DNA of 64,000 bases from assembly GCA_902762305.1 (NCBI GenBank), contig CACWNW010000002.1, positions 248,001-312,000 on the forward strand. The letters run 5' to 3'. The stretch is from Fibrobacter succinogenes. Lineage in GTDB: Bacteria > Fibrobacterota > Fibrobacteria > Fibrobacterales > Fibrobacteraceae. The position numbers and the translations under genes are program-made. The notes under the pieces were generated by a model. It did not search any database. It was given only the letters and a program-made list of their open reading frames with translations, and was not told the origin of the DNA. The stretch's first letter is position 1. Every line of letters begins with the position of its first letter. Positions 47,095-55,544 of the stretch are shown one piece after another.

Positions 47095-48098
47095 CAGTTC
47101 AACTCCGCTACACAACGTACATAAAGACCTTTCTGCACATTCTGGTCGGTGCGATCAATGCTTTTCGCTTGGCGCCGGAACTCCCAGGAGCGTCCGGTGT
47201 TCTTCATGATGGACGTCGAGGACCAGTAATGCCCGGTCGCCTCGCTATTGCAAAAGCCGTCCCAATCCCTGCAGCCGCCACGCCCGAGATTGTCCCAATT
47301 GAGTTTTGCACGGTCCTTCTGGAAGTCGCGCCATTCGCCGTCGTCGGGCAGGTGCCAGCCCACGGGGCACGCCTTCTTCGCCTCGTTGTAGGTATAGAAG
47401 CGACCAAACTTCTTGCAGTACGTAGAATCTTCGAGCAGGCACTGCTTGGCGCTAGAAAGGCTGTACTTGAGGTTCGCCAGCATCCACAGTTTGCCTTCGC
47501 GCTGTTCCACCTTGTACTTTTGGTTGTCGCGCGGATCGGTAAGCTTCATCTCCTTGCGGTCGACGAACTTTTCCGCATACAGGTCACGTTCCGAGACGCA
47601 ACGCAGAGTCACCACGGCCTGGGGAGGGAGATTCACGACCTTCGCGTTGCCGCGCTTGATATCAAGCATCATGGCACGCACGCCGTTGGGGTCGTTCACC
47701 GCGAAATACGCGGCATCCTTGCCCTGAATTTTGTGCTTGGAATCGGCAAGGTCGTAGAATCCGCGAGTCTTGCCGGCAAAGGACTTCACATTCGACACCT
47801 TGCGCGGGCCGGTAAAGCGGTCCTTGGCGAAGGCTGTCCATTCAAGGATATCGGGAACACGGGTGCCTACAGGGCACGAAGCAGACCAGTCCGCCTGGCG
47901 GTAATAGGAATTTTTTCCGCCATCCTTGAAAGAAACATTTTTTTGAAAAGAAACGTTGTCAGTAAACCAGTTCAAATTGCCCGACGGCATCGAGTTGTAT
48001 ATTTTTCCGTCGCGACTATCACGGATTGAAAAATCCGCATAAGACACTTCTACAACAAAAAGCAAGGCCACTGCCAAACGGCCGACAAAACTTAACAT
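47094..48098 (-). CDS. FISUMP-domain secreted protein with two domain copies
   Basis: 334 residues. A signal peptide ends near residue 21 (EVSYA). The chain carries two FISUMP-like halves. The first is FSIRDSRDGKIYNSM, then SCPVGTRVPDILEWTAFAK. The second is DPRDNQKYKVEQREGKLWML, ANLKYSL, ACPVGWHLPDDGEWRDFQKD, HYWSSTS and LYVRCVAELN. The pattern of GKxY, W-x-A-x-NL, CPxGWHLP and W-x-F is that of the Fibrobacter major paralogous domain, whose role is unknown. It is the first gene of a two-gene unit with the CAP lipoprotein. Confidence 0.85.
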   Translation of the reverse strand: MLSFVGRLAVALLFVVEVSYADFSIRDSRDGKIYNSMPSGNLNWFTDNVSFQKNVSFKDGGKNSYYRQADWSASCPVGTRVPDILEWTAFAKDRFTGPRKVSNVKSFAGKTRGFYDLADSKHKIQGKDAAYFAVNDPNGVRAMMLDIKRGNAKVVNLPPQAVVTLRCVSERDLYAEKFVDRKEMKLTDPRDNQKYKVEQREGKLWMLANLKYSLSSAKQCLLEDSTYCKKFGRFYTYNEAKKACPVGWHLPDDGEWRDFQKDRAKLNWDNLGRGGCRDWDGFCNSEATGHYWSSTSIMKNTGRSWEFRRQAKSIDRTDQNVQKGLYVRCVAELN

Positions 48099-48210
48099 TC
48101 CGCACCTCTAAGGGTTCAACTTTCCTGTAATATATATACGCGAATCGAAAAAGGAACATGCAAAAAAATTTTTATGATTTGCATCAAATTAGCGTTTTTA
48201 CGCCTATTTG

Positions 48211-49050
48211 CTAGAAAGCGAAAGCCAGCGACGCGCTACCGGGACCGGCCCAGATGCCAGCGAGGGAAACCGGGCCAATTCGTACCGATTTTTTATGAAT
48301 CTTGATGACCGCAAGGCTGATTCCCGCGCCTGCGAGGGCCCCCACGGCCACATCGGTCGGGAAATGCCTGCCTGCGGCGATGCGGAGCATTCCGACAACG
48401 CCTGCCAACGAGAGTGATGTCGCCCACACGAGCGATTTGTACCTGGAATTCGGGTAGAACTCGGAGAACCATTCGCCGGTAAAGACTGCGATTGCAAACG
48501 CGGCGGAAGCATGCCCGCTGTAGAAACTCCCATACGCCTCGCCCTCCGCGGCGGAAGCCGCGTCCGCGCCGTCGCCGTCGGTCGCGTACATGTAGGGGCG
48601 CGGCCAGAACGAGAGGGTGCGAACAAGCAGGTTCACACCGTTCTGGAGGGCGAGCGTCTGCGCAAGCATCAAGGTGTATGCGGCAAGATCTGCGCCCAAG
48701 GCATCGCCCTTGAACCACGAATACGCGCCCAGCGCGAGGGGCGCCACCCCGAAGGCGGCCGACCAGGCGCTCACATCCGCGCAGGCCTTGCAGTAACGGC
48801 CGGCAACAGGACGGTCCCACGGCAGCAAGTCGGAGGCATCCCTCATTTCGGCACCCACACGCATCTTGTGCAGCCTGTAGTCGCCGTAAACGCTAGCGAA
48901 AGCCGAAAGGAACGTAAGCGGGAGATCCCTTTCGAGCGAAAGGTCGTAATGCCTCACGGGCACCGAGTCCGCAGACAAAGTTCCGGGAACCTGCGCCCAC
49001 GCCGCACCCGCGAGGAGGGCGACAAAAAAACACCATTTCAGATTCCGCAT
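48211..49050 (-). CDS. PAP2-family membrane phosphatase
   Basis: 279 residues. A signal peptide or first membrane segment (CFFVALLAGAAWA) is followed by a typical PAP2 core: RPYMYATD (motif 1 lysine replaced by a related pattern), YGSFYSGHASAAFA (SGH with the catalytic His) and RIAAGRHFPTDVAVGA (R-x6-H-x3-D). The enzymes remove phosphate from lipid phosphates such as undecaprenyl pyrophosphate or phosphatidic acid, on the outer face of the inner membrane. The start may be this ATG or a GTG two codons upstream, since TAACTTTG (plus-strand 49061-49068) lies four bases before the GTG. Confidence 0.85.
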   Translation of the reverse strand: MRNLKWCFFVALLAGAAWAQVPGTLSADSVPVRHYDLSLERDLPLTFLSAFASVYGDYRLHKMRVGAEMRDASDLLPWDRPVAGRYCKACADVSAWSAAFGVAPLALGAYSWFKGDALGADLAAYTLMLAQTLALQNGVNLLVRTLSFWPRPYMYATDGDGADAASAAEGEAYGSFYSGHASAAFAIAVFTGEWFSEFYPNSRYKSLVWATSLSLAGVVGMLRIAAGRHFPTDVAVGALAGAGISLAVIKIHKKSVRIGPVSLAGIWAGPGSASLAFAF

Positions 49051-49090
49051 GAACACCCGACAAAGTTAATTAATTATATTGAATGGCACT

Positions 49091-50023
49091 ATGCAACGTG
49101 AACCGATTACATCGACGATGGATTTCTTCAACGCTGTATCCGACGAGATGCGGCTCAAGATACTGATGCTCCTCGACCTCGCGGAATTCACCGTGAACGA
49201 GATCAAGGACATCCTGGACATCCACCAGAGCAACGCCAGCCGCCACCTCGCCAAGCTTTCTGCCTGCGGGCTCCTGAAAGACCGCCGCGACGGCATCAAG
49301 GCCTACTACAGGCTGAGCGAAGAGCTCCTGATGAGCAACCGAATCCTTTCCGTAATCCGCGATGCTTACGGGGAACTGCCCGACAAGGACGTGCTGCGTT
49401 GCCGCGCCGACCAGGTATTGCAGGAACGTACCGACAAGACCAAGGGGCAAATCCACAAGCTCGACCAGGCCGGCGGAAGCCTCAAGGCCCAAATCAGCCT
49501 CTTCAGCAAGCTCATGCAGCCCTTCGGGAATGCCGTGGATATCGGCTGCGGCGAAGGCGGAGACCTGTCGCTGATGCTTGCGAACCGCTGCAAGGAAGTC
49601 ACCTCGCTCGACTGCGACCCGAAAGTCATCAGCGGCCTGCAGAAGATAGTGAAGCAGAAGAACATCAAGAACATCACGCCCAAGGTAGCCGACATGACGA
49701 AGACGGGACTTCCCGAGAACTTCGCCGACCTCGTGCTCATGAGCCAGGTGCTCCACCACGCGACCGACCCGCGGCTCGCCCTCAAGGAAGCCATCCGCAT
49801 CATGAAACCGGGCGGAACGCTCGCGCTACTCGACCTCGCGCAGCACAAGGAAGAATCATTCCGTACCACGCACGGGCACATCTGGCTCGGATTCGACCAG
49901 AGCCAGCTCGAATTCTTCGTGAAGGAATTCAACTGTAGGGTACTCGAGAGCGAAATCATCCCGAGCGAAAACGAGGTAGACAAGAAGCTCCCCGTCATCT
50001 GCATGATTCTTACAAAAAATTAA
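49091..50023 (+). CDS. ArsR-type wHTH fused to a SAM methyltransferase
   Basis: 310 residues. Residues 8-90 are an ArsR-family winged helix (FFNAVSDEMRLKILMLLDLA, NEIKDILDIHQSNASRHLAK, GIKAYYRLSEELL). Residues 135-300 are a class I methyltransferase: VDIGCGEGGDLS near 149-160 for SAM binding, SLDCD, MSQVLHHATDP and MKPGGTLALLDL. Fused proteins of this type occur widely and are often near methionine or arsenic genes; a truncated metF lies 5.5 kb downstream. The target of regulation and the methyl acceptor are unknown. TATATTGA (49075-49082) lies eight bases upstream. Confidence 0.88.
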   Translation: MQREPITSTMDFFNAVSDEMRLKILMLLDLAEFTVNEIKDILDIHQSNASRHLAKLSACGLLKDRRDGIKAYYRLSEELLMSNRILSVIRDAYGELPDKDVLRCRADQVLQERTDKTKGQIHKLDQAGGSLKAQISLFSKLMQPFGNAVDIGCGEGGDLSLMLANRCKEVTSLDCDPKVISGLQKIVKQKNIKNITPKVADMTKTGLPENFADLVLMSQVLHHATDPRLALKEAIRIMKPGGTLALLDLAQHKEESFRTTHGHIWLGFDQSQLEFFVKEFNCRVLESEIIPSENEVDKKLPVICMILTKN

Positions 50024-50098
50024 CAACAAATGCAAAAAAGACTTGTTTTTTCAGAAAAAAACAGATATCTTTAGAAAAGACGATTTAAGGAGTTTACA

Positions 50099-50209
50099 AT
50101 GGGCAAGATTATCAAGTTTATCGTGATCGCTGCCGTGTGCATCATCTCGGCATTCGGCATCTACAGCCTCATCCAGTACAACAAGGCCGACGAGAACACC
50201 GCCGACTAA
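50099..50209 (+). CDS. 36-residue single-pass membrane protein
   Basis: A short gene with all signals of a real one: AAGGAG (50087-50092) six bases before the ATG, 36 codons, and a strong terminator 20 bases after the stop. The product starts MGKIIKFIVIAAVCIISAFG and continues IYSLIQYNKADENTAD: one membrane helix (residues 5-25) and a short acidic tail. I do not recognise it. It is transcribed alone between the wHTH-methyltransferase and the YfhO-like gene. It could be a small regulator or subunit of a membrane complex. Confidence 0.75.
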   Translation: MGKIIKFIVIAAVCIISAFGIYSLIQYNKADENTAD

Positions 50210-50230
50210 CGCCTGCTGTTTCCGCGCCGT

Positions 50231-50260
50231 AAAAACCGGACCCCAGATCCGGTTTTTGTT
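50231..50260 (+). terminator. Terminator after the 36-residue gene
   Basis: The 10-bp stem AAAAACCGGA / TCCGGTTTTT with a 7-nt loop is followed by GTT. Confidence 0.9.
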
Positions 50261-50274
50261 GTTTAATGTTTTTT

Positions 50275-50305
50275 GCGGCTACTACTAGCTACAAACTAGT
50301 AACTA
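50275..50305. repeat. Short heptad-like repeat upstream of the YfhO-like gene
   Basis: GGCTACTACTAGC, TACAAAC, TAGTAAC and TATATTT run in 7-base steps up to the promoter-like box. This is the smallest member of the heptad family and the least certain one. Confidence 0.4.
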
Positions 50306-50316
50306 TATTTCTTCAC

Positions 50317-53079
50317 ATGAATTTCCTGAACAAGAAGCCCGTTTTCTTCGCGGCTATGGCCGCGCTTTTCTTCGCAATCCTCCTCATCGTTTTCCGCGGG
50401 TTCGCCTTTGACGACTCGCAGCTCATGCTCAACAGCGACCAGCTCAACGGCATCGGCAGCCGCATACTGCGAGCCGAGAACGCCATCGTCACCGAATGGG
50501 ACGACAGCCGCCTAGGCGGCGTGCCCACCATCGACGCGCTGTTCGCCGACGCCTACCACCCGCTCGTGTGGACGCAGTTCCTGATGGACCCGGCCCGAGC
50601 CGTGGGCTTCAAGTTCATCCTTACCGTGTGGGTCGCCTTCATGAGCGCGATGCTTTTGGCCTGGAACCTCACGGGCAACCGCTGGTGGGGCGCCCTCCTC
50701 GGGTTCCTCTACGCGTTCTCTCCGGAATACTTCACTTACATCTACGGTGGCCACGACGGCAAGATGATGGTTTTCGCCATCGCACCGCTCGCCCTCCTCG
50801 CCATCCGCAAGGTTGTCCGCAATGGCAGCCTTCCCTACCTGATTGTGCTTGCGGCAAGCATCGCGTGGATGATCCTCGGAAGCCACCTGCAGCTCACGTA
50901 CCTATTCTTGTGGGGCGCGGGTTTCTACACGCTGTACGAGGCCGCTTTCCACTGCGAAACATTCAAGACCCGCGGGAAGCGCGTCGGGCTCGCCGCCGCG
51001 GGCCTCGCCTTCGGGCTTGCGCTCGCCTGCTTCCAACTGGTGCCGCCCTACCTGTACACCACCACGCAGTCCGTGCGCGGTGAAGGCGACCACACCAACA
51101 TCGGGCACGCCGTAAGCTGGTCCCTGCACCAGGAAGAACTCGCGCAGATGCTCCTGCCCGGATTCATCGGCGTGGACGTCTACGAGCAGGACGCTCAGAG
51201 CGGCGACCTGAAGGGCAGTTCGTTCGTGAACGTCACGATGGACGAATACCGCAAGATGGCCGAATCCGGCAGCCAGGGCAGCCCGTTCTACTGGGGCCAC
51301 AACAGCTTCAAGCTCGACCACAACAATGCGGGCGCGCTCCTCACCTTCCTCGGGTTCCTCTGCCTGTTCCTGCCCGGCAAGCGCCGCTGGGCAACGTTCT
51401 GGGCCGTTGGCGCCGTCGTCGCCCTCAGTTACGGCATGGGGGCACATTCCCCGCTGTTCAAGCTCTGGTACGCAATCCTCCCGGGCGTCAAGAATTTCCG
51501 CGCACCGGGCATGGCGATGTTCTGGCTCCCGCTCCTGCTCGTGATGATGGCCGGCCCCGTGCTCCGCGCAATCTCCGATAAAGCAGCCGACCGCGTTCGC
51601 AACATGCGCGCACTCACGCACGGTACAGCAATGTTCGCCATCCTCCTGCTGCTCGCCGTCATCGCCCGCTACAACTGGACGACATTCATCGGGCCTGTCG
51701 GGCTTGTCGCCTGCATTCTGTACGGCATCGCCTGCATCGGCGTGATGAACCTCGACGACCAGGGCAAGGAGTTCTCGTTTGCCAACCTGATGGATGCCTA
51801 CAAAGCCAAACTGCCCGGTTCTAGCCGCACCGTACAGGCCTGCGTCGTCCTCGGGTTCACTGCCATCGGAGCCTTCCTCATGAGCGGGCAGAACCTGCTC
51901 GACGACCCGGTCATCGCACCGTACTTCAAGCCTCTGAACGAAATCGTGATGAACGCGACCGCAGGTTCCGTGATTCCGGGATTCATCCTCATTCTCGCCA
52001 TTGCAGCACTCACGCTGTTCATTTTCCGCTGGAAGGGCGCCACCGCATACAAGGCCGGCATCCTCGCCGTCGCCGCCGCGGTAGACCTCTTCTTCATCAA
52101 CGCGGCGTTCATCCAGAACGTTCCCGCAAACGAATACCTCCAGCCGAAAAATGCCGTCGTGAACGCGTTCAAGGCGCCCTACAAGGCAGATTCCCTCAAC
52201 ACGCCGCGCGTGCTTTCGCTTTCCCGCAACAAGGCTCTCGCGGGCAACATCTTCCCGCAGTACAACCTGCGCAACGCAGACGGTTTCCACGACAACGAGC
52301 TTGCCAGCTACCGCGAGTTCCGCGGCAGACAGCAGAATGCGAACTACCTGCTGAACATCAACAACCCCGAAGCGGCGCACCCGTTCCTCGACCTCATGAA
52401 CATCGGCGCCATCATCTTCGACAGCCGCCAGGGGACGACCTTCATGCCTATCCAGACGGCGATGGGCGAAGCCTACATCTACGGGCAGTCCGTCACGATG
52501 GACGATGCAAGCGCCATCAAGACCCTCCGCGAGAAGGCGGCCATCCGCAAGCCCAAGGCCGAGGAGAGCGCTCCTGCCGCCACGGATGATTCCACGGCCG
52601 CCGCGACCGACTCGACAGCCGCAGACAGTTCTGCAAACGAGGCCGCCGCGGAACAGGCAGCCGCTGCGCAACCGCAGGCAGAACCCGAAGACGACAACTT
52701 CTACTACCGCGAGACGGTAATCCTTTCCGAAAAGCCCGAACACGCGGGCGAAGGCGGAGTCGCGAACGGGCACGCAAAGCTTGTCGCAAGCCCCAAGATG
52801 GATACGCAGGTGTTCGAGGTGGAAAGCGACCGCGCAGGCTTCATGGTCGTCGCAGGCAACTACCACCCCTACTGGCACGCGACCGTCAATGGCGCTCCCG
52901 CGAAGGTCTACAAGGCTTTCGGCACGCTGCGCGCCGTCGAAATCCCGAAGGGCAAATCCGAAGTCCGCATGGAATACCGGAGCAAGCCGCTACACGTTTG
53001 CATCAAGGTGAGTGCGCTTGCGGCAGTGCTGCTCATTGCGCTCGGGGCATTCGCCGCCATCAGGCGTAAAAAGTCTTAA
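50317..53079 (+). CDS. YfhO-like integral membrane protein
   Basis: 920 residues with about 12 hydrophobic helices and an N-terminal segment MNFLNKKPVFFAAMAALFFA. Motifs such as WNLTGNRWWGALLGFLYAFS, YIYGGHDGKMM, LRNADGFHDNELASYREF and the C-terminal HPYWHATVNG segment (GNYHPYWHATVNGAPAKVYK) are found in YfhO-type proteins, which act in glycosylation of cell-wall polymers or lipids in other bacteria. An Ala/Asp-rich linker (residues 750-810) is inserted before the last domain. TATATTTC (50304-50311) ends five bases before the ATG. The molecule it modifies here is unknown. Confidence 0.75.
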   Translation: MNFLNKKPVFFAAMAALFFAILLIVFRGFAFDDSQLMLNSDQLNGIGSRILRAENAIVTEWDDSRLGGVPTIDALFADAYHPLVWTQFLMDPARAVGFKFILTVWVAFMSAMLLAWNLTGNRWWGALLGFLYAFSPEYFTYIYGGHDGKMMVFAIAPLALLAIRKVVRNGSLPYLIVLAASIAWMILGSHLQLTYLFLWGAGFYTLYEAAFHCETFKTRGKRVGLAAAGLAFGLALACFQLVPPYLYTTTQSVRGEGDHTNIGHAVSWSLHQEELAQMLLPGFIGVDVYEQDAQSGDLKGSSFVNVTMDEYRKMAESGSQGSPFYWGHNSFKLDHNNAGALLTFLGFLCLFLPGKRRWATFWAVGAVVALSYGMGAHSPLFKLWYAILPGVKNFRAPGMAMFWLPLLLVMMAGPVLRAISDKAADRVRNMRALTHGTAMFAILLLLAVIARYNWTTFIGPVGLVACILYGIACIGVMNLDDQGKEFSFANLMDAYKAKLPGSSRTVQACVVLGFTAIGAFLMSGQNLLDDPVIAPYFKPLNEIVMNATAGSVIPGFILILAIAALTLFIFRWKGATAYKAGILAVAAAVDLFFINAAFIQNVPANEYLQPKNAVVNAFKAPYKADSLNTPRVLSLSRNKALAGNIFPQYNLRNADGFHDNELASYREFRGRQQNANYLLNINNPEAAHPFLDLMNIGAIIFDSRQGTTFMPIQTAMGEAYIYGQSVTMDDASAIKTLREKAAIRKPKAEESAPAATDDSTAAATDSTAADSSANEAAAEQAAAAQPQAEPEDDNFYYRETVILSEKPEHAGEGGVANGHAKLVASPKMDTQVFEVESDRAGFMVVAGNYHPYWHATVNGAPAKVYKAFGTLRAVEIPKGKSEVRMEYRSKPLHVCIKVSALAAVLLIALGAFAAIRRKKS

Positions 53080-53137
53080 TGGATGCCCTTGCACGCTTGC
53101 GCTTACAGCGCTGCGGTGCTGCGGCATGACGATTTGG

Positions 53138-53935
53138 TTAAATCTTCCCAGCGAAGAAGCTATCGAAATCAATATCCTTGACGCTTTCTACGATAAACTC
53201 GGGCTTGGTCTCGAGTTTTTTTACATCTTCGAGCTTGGTCTCGCCGCATAGCGGGAGCACGAACCTGCAGCCGGCGCGCTTCGCGAGTTCGAAGTCCGTA
53301 TAGAGACGGTCGCCCACGAACAGGATTTCTTCGGGAGCGAAATTTTTCAGCACGCCCGCAAGCATCGCCGGGTTGGGTTTTCCGAAACTGCGTTCCGGTT
53401 CAACACCGTATGCCGTCTTGAGTAGCGCCATGAAGCTCCCGATATCGGGCACGGGACCGTTCGCATCGGGGCACACGAAATCGGTATGCGTCACCCAGAA
53501 CGGGATTCCACGCTGAACGCGGAAACTGAGTTCGCAGAGTTCACGGTAATCAAAACTGTTGTGGTAGGCGACGAGCACAAGTTCGGTATCTTCTACCGAC
53601 GGGTTCAGGTTCAAGCTCGGATCCTGCGCCGCAAACCACTCGTACACTTCGGGGTTCGCGAAAAAGTAGACGTTCTTGATGCCCTTCTCGTGGATGGCAT
53701 CGAGCGAGAGGTACAAGGCCGAGATGATGGAATCGTCGCGCAACGGGAGCCCCATCACCTTCAGGCGGTTCTCGTAAAAGACAGGCGACTTGCTCGTATT
53801 GTTGCTCAGGTAATAGACCGGTACACGTGATGCCACGCGCTTTACCGCCTCGACGGCACCCGGGTAAGGGCGGCCGCTCAGGTACAGCGTCCCGTCCAAA
53901 TCGAATACTACGGCTTTTACCGACTTGTGATCCAT
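53138..53935 (-). CDS. HAD-IIA family phosphatase (NagD-like)
   Basis: 265 residues. VVFDLDGTLY (residues 9-18) holds the nucleophile Asp. YYLSNNTSKS provides motif II, and FGKPNPAMLAGVLKNFAPEE then ILFVGDRLYTDFELAKRAG give motifs III and IV. The C2-type cap between residues 80 and 180 places it with NagD/phosphoglycolate-type HAD-IIA enzymes, which dephosphorylate small sugar phosphates or nucleotides. Substrate is unknown. The frame stays open upstream through the antisense of rsmE, but the ATG at 53935 fits the family. It is divergent from rsmE across only 36 bases. Confidence 0.88.
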   Translation of the reverse strand: MDHKSVKAVVFDLDGTLYLSGRPYPGAVEAVKRVASRVPVYYLSNNTSKSPVFYENRLKVMGLPLRDDSIISALYLSLDAIHEKGIKNVYFFANPEVYEWFAAQDPSLNLNPSVEDTELVLVAYHNSFDYRELCELSFRVQRGIPFWVTHTDFVCPDANGPVPDIGSFMALLKTAYGVEPERSFGKPNPAMLAGVLKNFAPEEILFVGDRLYTDFELAKRAGCRFVLPLCGETKLEDVKKLETKPEFIVESVKDIDFDSFFAGKI

Positions 53936-53971
53936 GTGCACCAATGTAGAAAAATTTCTACCTTGTACTGC
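53936..53971. promoter_or_regulatory. 36-bp divergent promoter of the HAD gene and rsmE
   Basis: TACATTGG on the minus strand (53941-53948) ends five bases before the HAD ATG, and TACCTTG on the plus strand (53959-53965) ends six bases before the rsmE ATG. Neither side has room for a ribosome-binding site. A short inverted repeat TAGAAATTTTTCTA (53947-53960) lies between and overlaps both boxes. Confidence 0.6.
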
Positions 53972-54673
53972 ATGAAAACACCCGACAGCCGTTTCTACTG
54001 CCCGCAGATTGCAGTGGGCGAATTCGACCTCGACGAAAACGAGAGCAGCCACGCCGTGCGCGTATGCCGTGCCGCCGCGGGCGACACCTTGCAGCTCTCC
54101 GACGGGAACGGACACTTCGCGGATGCAACCATCGTGAAAGCCGACCCCAAGCAATGCAGGGTCCGCATCGACAACTTCGAGACCGTAGGTACGGAACGCC
54201 CGCGGCTCAGTCTCGCCATCGCCTGCCTCAAGGACGATGCGCTCGAAGAAGTCGTCTTCCATGCTGCACAGACAGAAATTGACACAATCTTTTTCCTGCG
54301 AACGGATTTTTCGCAGGAACCGAAGAACTCCGACCTGCACAAGCTCGTGCGCCGCGCTGAACTCAAGAGCCTGGTGAGCCTCAAGCAATCCAGGAAACCG
54401 TGGCTCACGCGAATCGAAGGTCCCGTGGAATTCGACAAGTGGCTTTCGGCATACGAAGGCGACCTCGTACTCTGCGACATCGGCGGCCAGAAGGCAGCCC
54501 CTACCATAGAGCGTCCCACGGCTCTCCTCATCGGGCCGGAAGGCGGTTTCTCGCCCCGGGAAATCGAAGCCGTAAAGAACTACAATCGCGGGAAATCGAC
54601 GCCCATCAGTCTCGGGAATACCCGCCTGAGGGCAAGGACCGCGGCAATCGTCGCACTCGGAAAATTCTTCTAG
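53972..54673 (+). CDS. rsmE: 16S rRNA m3U1498 methyltransferase
   Basis: 233 residues. The N-terminal PUA-like part has ESSHAVRVCRAAAGDTLQLS and DGNGHFADATIV. The SPOUT domain carries the knot: LLIGPEGGFSPREIEAVKN and ISLGNTRLRARTAAIVALG, as in RsmE. LAIACLKDDALEEVVFHAAQ and the RRAELKSLVSLKQSRKPWLT segment are also family features. It methylates U1498 of 16S rRNA after 30S assembly. It starts at 53972 without a ribosome-binding site, six bases after TACCTTG. Confidence 0.95.
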   Translation: MKTPDSRFYCPQIAVGEFDLDENESSHAVRVCRAAAGDTLQLSDGNGHFADATIVKADPKQCRVRIDNFETVGTERPRLSLAIACLKDDALEEVVFHAAQTEIDTIFFLRTDFSQEPKNSDLHKLVRRAELKSLVSLKQSRKPWLTRIEGPVEFDKWLSAYEGDLVLCDIGGQKAAPTIERPTALLIGPEGGFSPREIEAVKNYNRGKSTPISLGNTRLRARTAAIVALGKFF

Positions 54674-54824
54674 CCTCCCAATTTGCGATTCATCCGACAA
54701 AAAGCTCCTTCAATAGCGAAAAAACAGGATTTTTCCATTTACGGCTTGACTTTGCCTCCTGTTTAAAATATTTTTCTAGAGACTTCACACAGCCCCAAGA
54801 AGGGAAAACGAAAAGGAGTTATAT

Positions 54825-55364
54825 ATGAAGAAGTTGGTTGTTGCCATTGTTGCGGCATTCCTCATGATCGGCTGTAGCTCTACCCCGCAAGAAAAATCTG
54901 CAAACAAGCTCATCGAAATGCAGATGCTCAAGAAGAAATACATCAAGGACCACATTCCCGCCGGCATGGGCATCGGAGTCTCCACCGACGAACAGCAAGC
55001 CCTCGAAAAGGCCGACCAGAACGCCCGCGTTGACCTCGCCAGGGAAATAAACGCGCAGACGAAGGCTCTCGTCAAGAACTTCAAGGAAGACGTGAACGAC
55101 CAGGTCGCCGAACACTTCCAGAGCACCTCCAAGACCATCGTGGACGCCCACCTGAGTGGAGCCACGCTCACCGACGTGCAGGTCGAAACCGACAAAGACG
55201 GCCACTTCAAGGTTTACGGCGTCATGGCCCTCAACTCAACCCTCGTCGAAGAACTCGTCAAGAGCCTCCAGGCCGCCGGAATCTACGACGAAGCAGTCGC
55301 CGGCAAGATCCGTGCAGCCGCCGGCAAGGCCTATGCCGAACTCGACGGAGAAGCCGCAAAATAG
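54825..55364 (+). CDS. LPP20-like lipoprotein
   Basis: 179 residues. The lipobox LMIGC lipidates C17. The mature part KSANKLIEMQMLKKKYIKDH, then GMGIGVSTDEQQALEKADQN, ARVDLAREINAQTKALVKNF and KVYGVMALN resembles the LPP20 family, where a conserved AxxxAxxNARxDLA helix follows a G-x-G strand. LPP20 is an outer-membrane lipoprotein of Helicobacter; the general role is unknown. AAAGGAG lies seven bases before the ATG. The gene is monocistronic and ends in a terminator. Confidence 0.75.
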   Translation: MKKLVVAIVAAFLMIGCSSTPQEKSANKLIEMQMLKKKYIKDHIPAGMGIGVSTDEQQALEKADQNARVDLAREINAQTKALVKNFKEDVNDQVAEHFQSTSKTIVDAHLSGATLTDVQVETDKDGHFKVYGVMALNSTLVEELVKSLQAAGIYDEAVAGKIRAAAGKAYAELDGEAAK

Positions 55365-55395
55365 CGGCAAATTCCTTTTTTCGCAGAATTTTAAA

Positions 55396-55425
55396 GGGTC
55401 CGGCCGCGCCGGGCTCTTCTTTTTT
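55396..55425 (+). terminator. Terminator after the LPP20-like gene
   Basis: The 9-bp stem GGGTCCGGC / GCCGGGCTC with loop CGC is followed by TTCTTTTTT. Confidence 0.85.
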
Positions 55426-55544
55426 GCAGTTTTGCGAAAAAAAAGCCCCCTTTCCACGACGATTTTGTTATATTTGCATATATCAAAATATTTGCATAAA
55501 CCAAATGTGGTGGACCGGGCCACAAAAAACAACCGCGAGGTGAC

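Noticed and set aside
50902-52878. A 658-codon open frame antisense to the YfhO-like gene
   Set aside because: No start signal or recognisable domain; the sense strand has consistent membrane segments and family motifs.
53936-54700. N-terminal extension of the HAD gene through the antisense of rsmE
   Set aside because: HAD-IIA proteins start just before the DxDGT motif and rsmE is well supported; the extension is a shadow frame.
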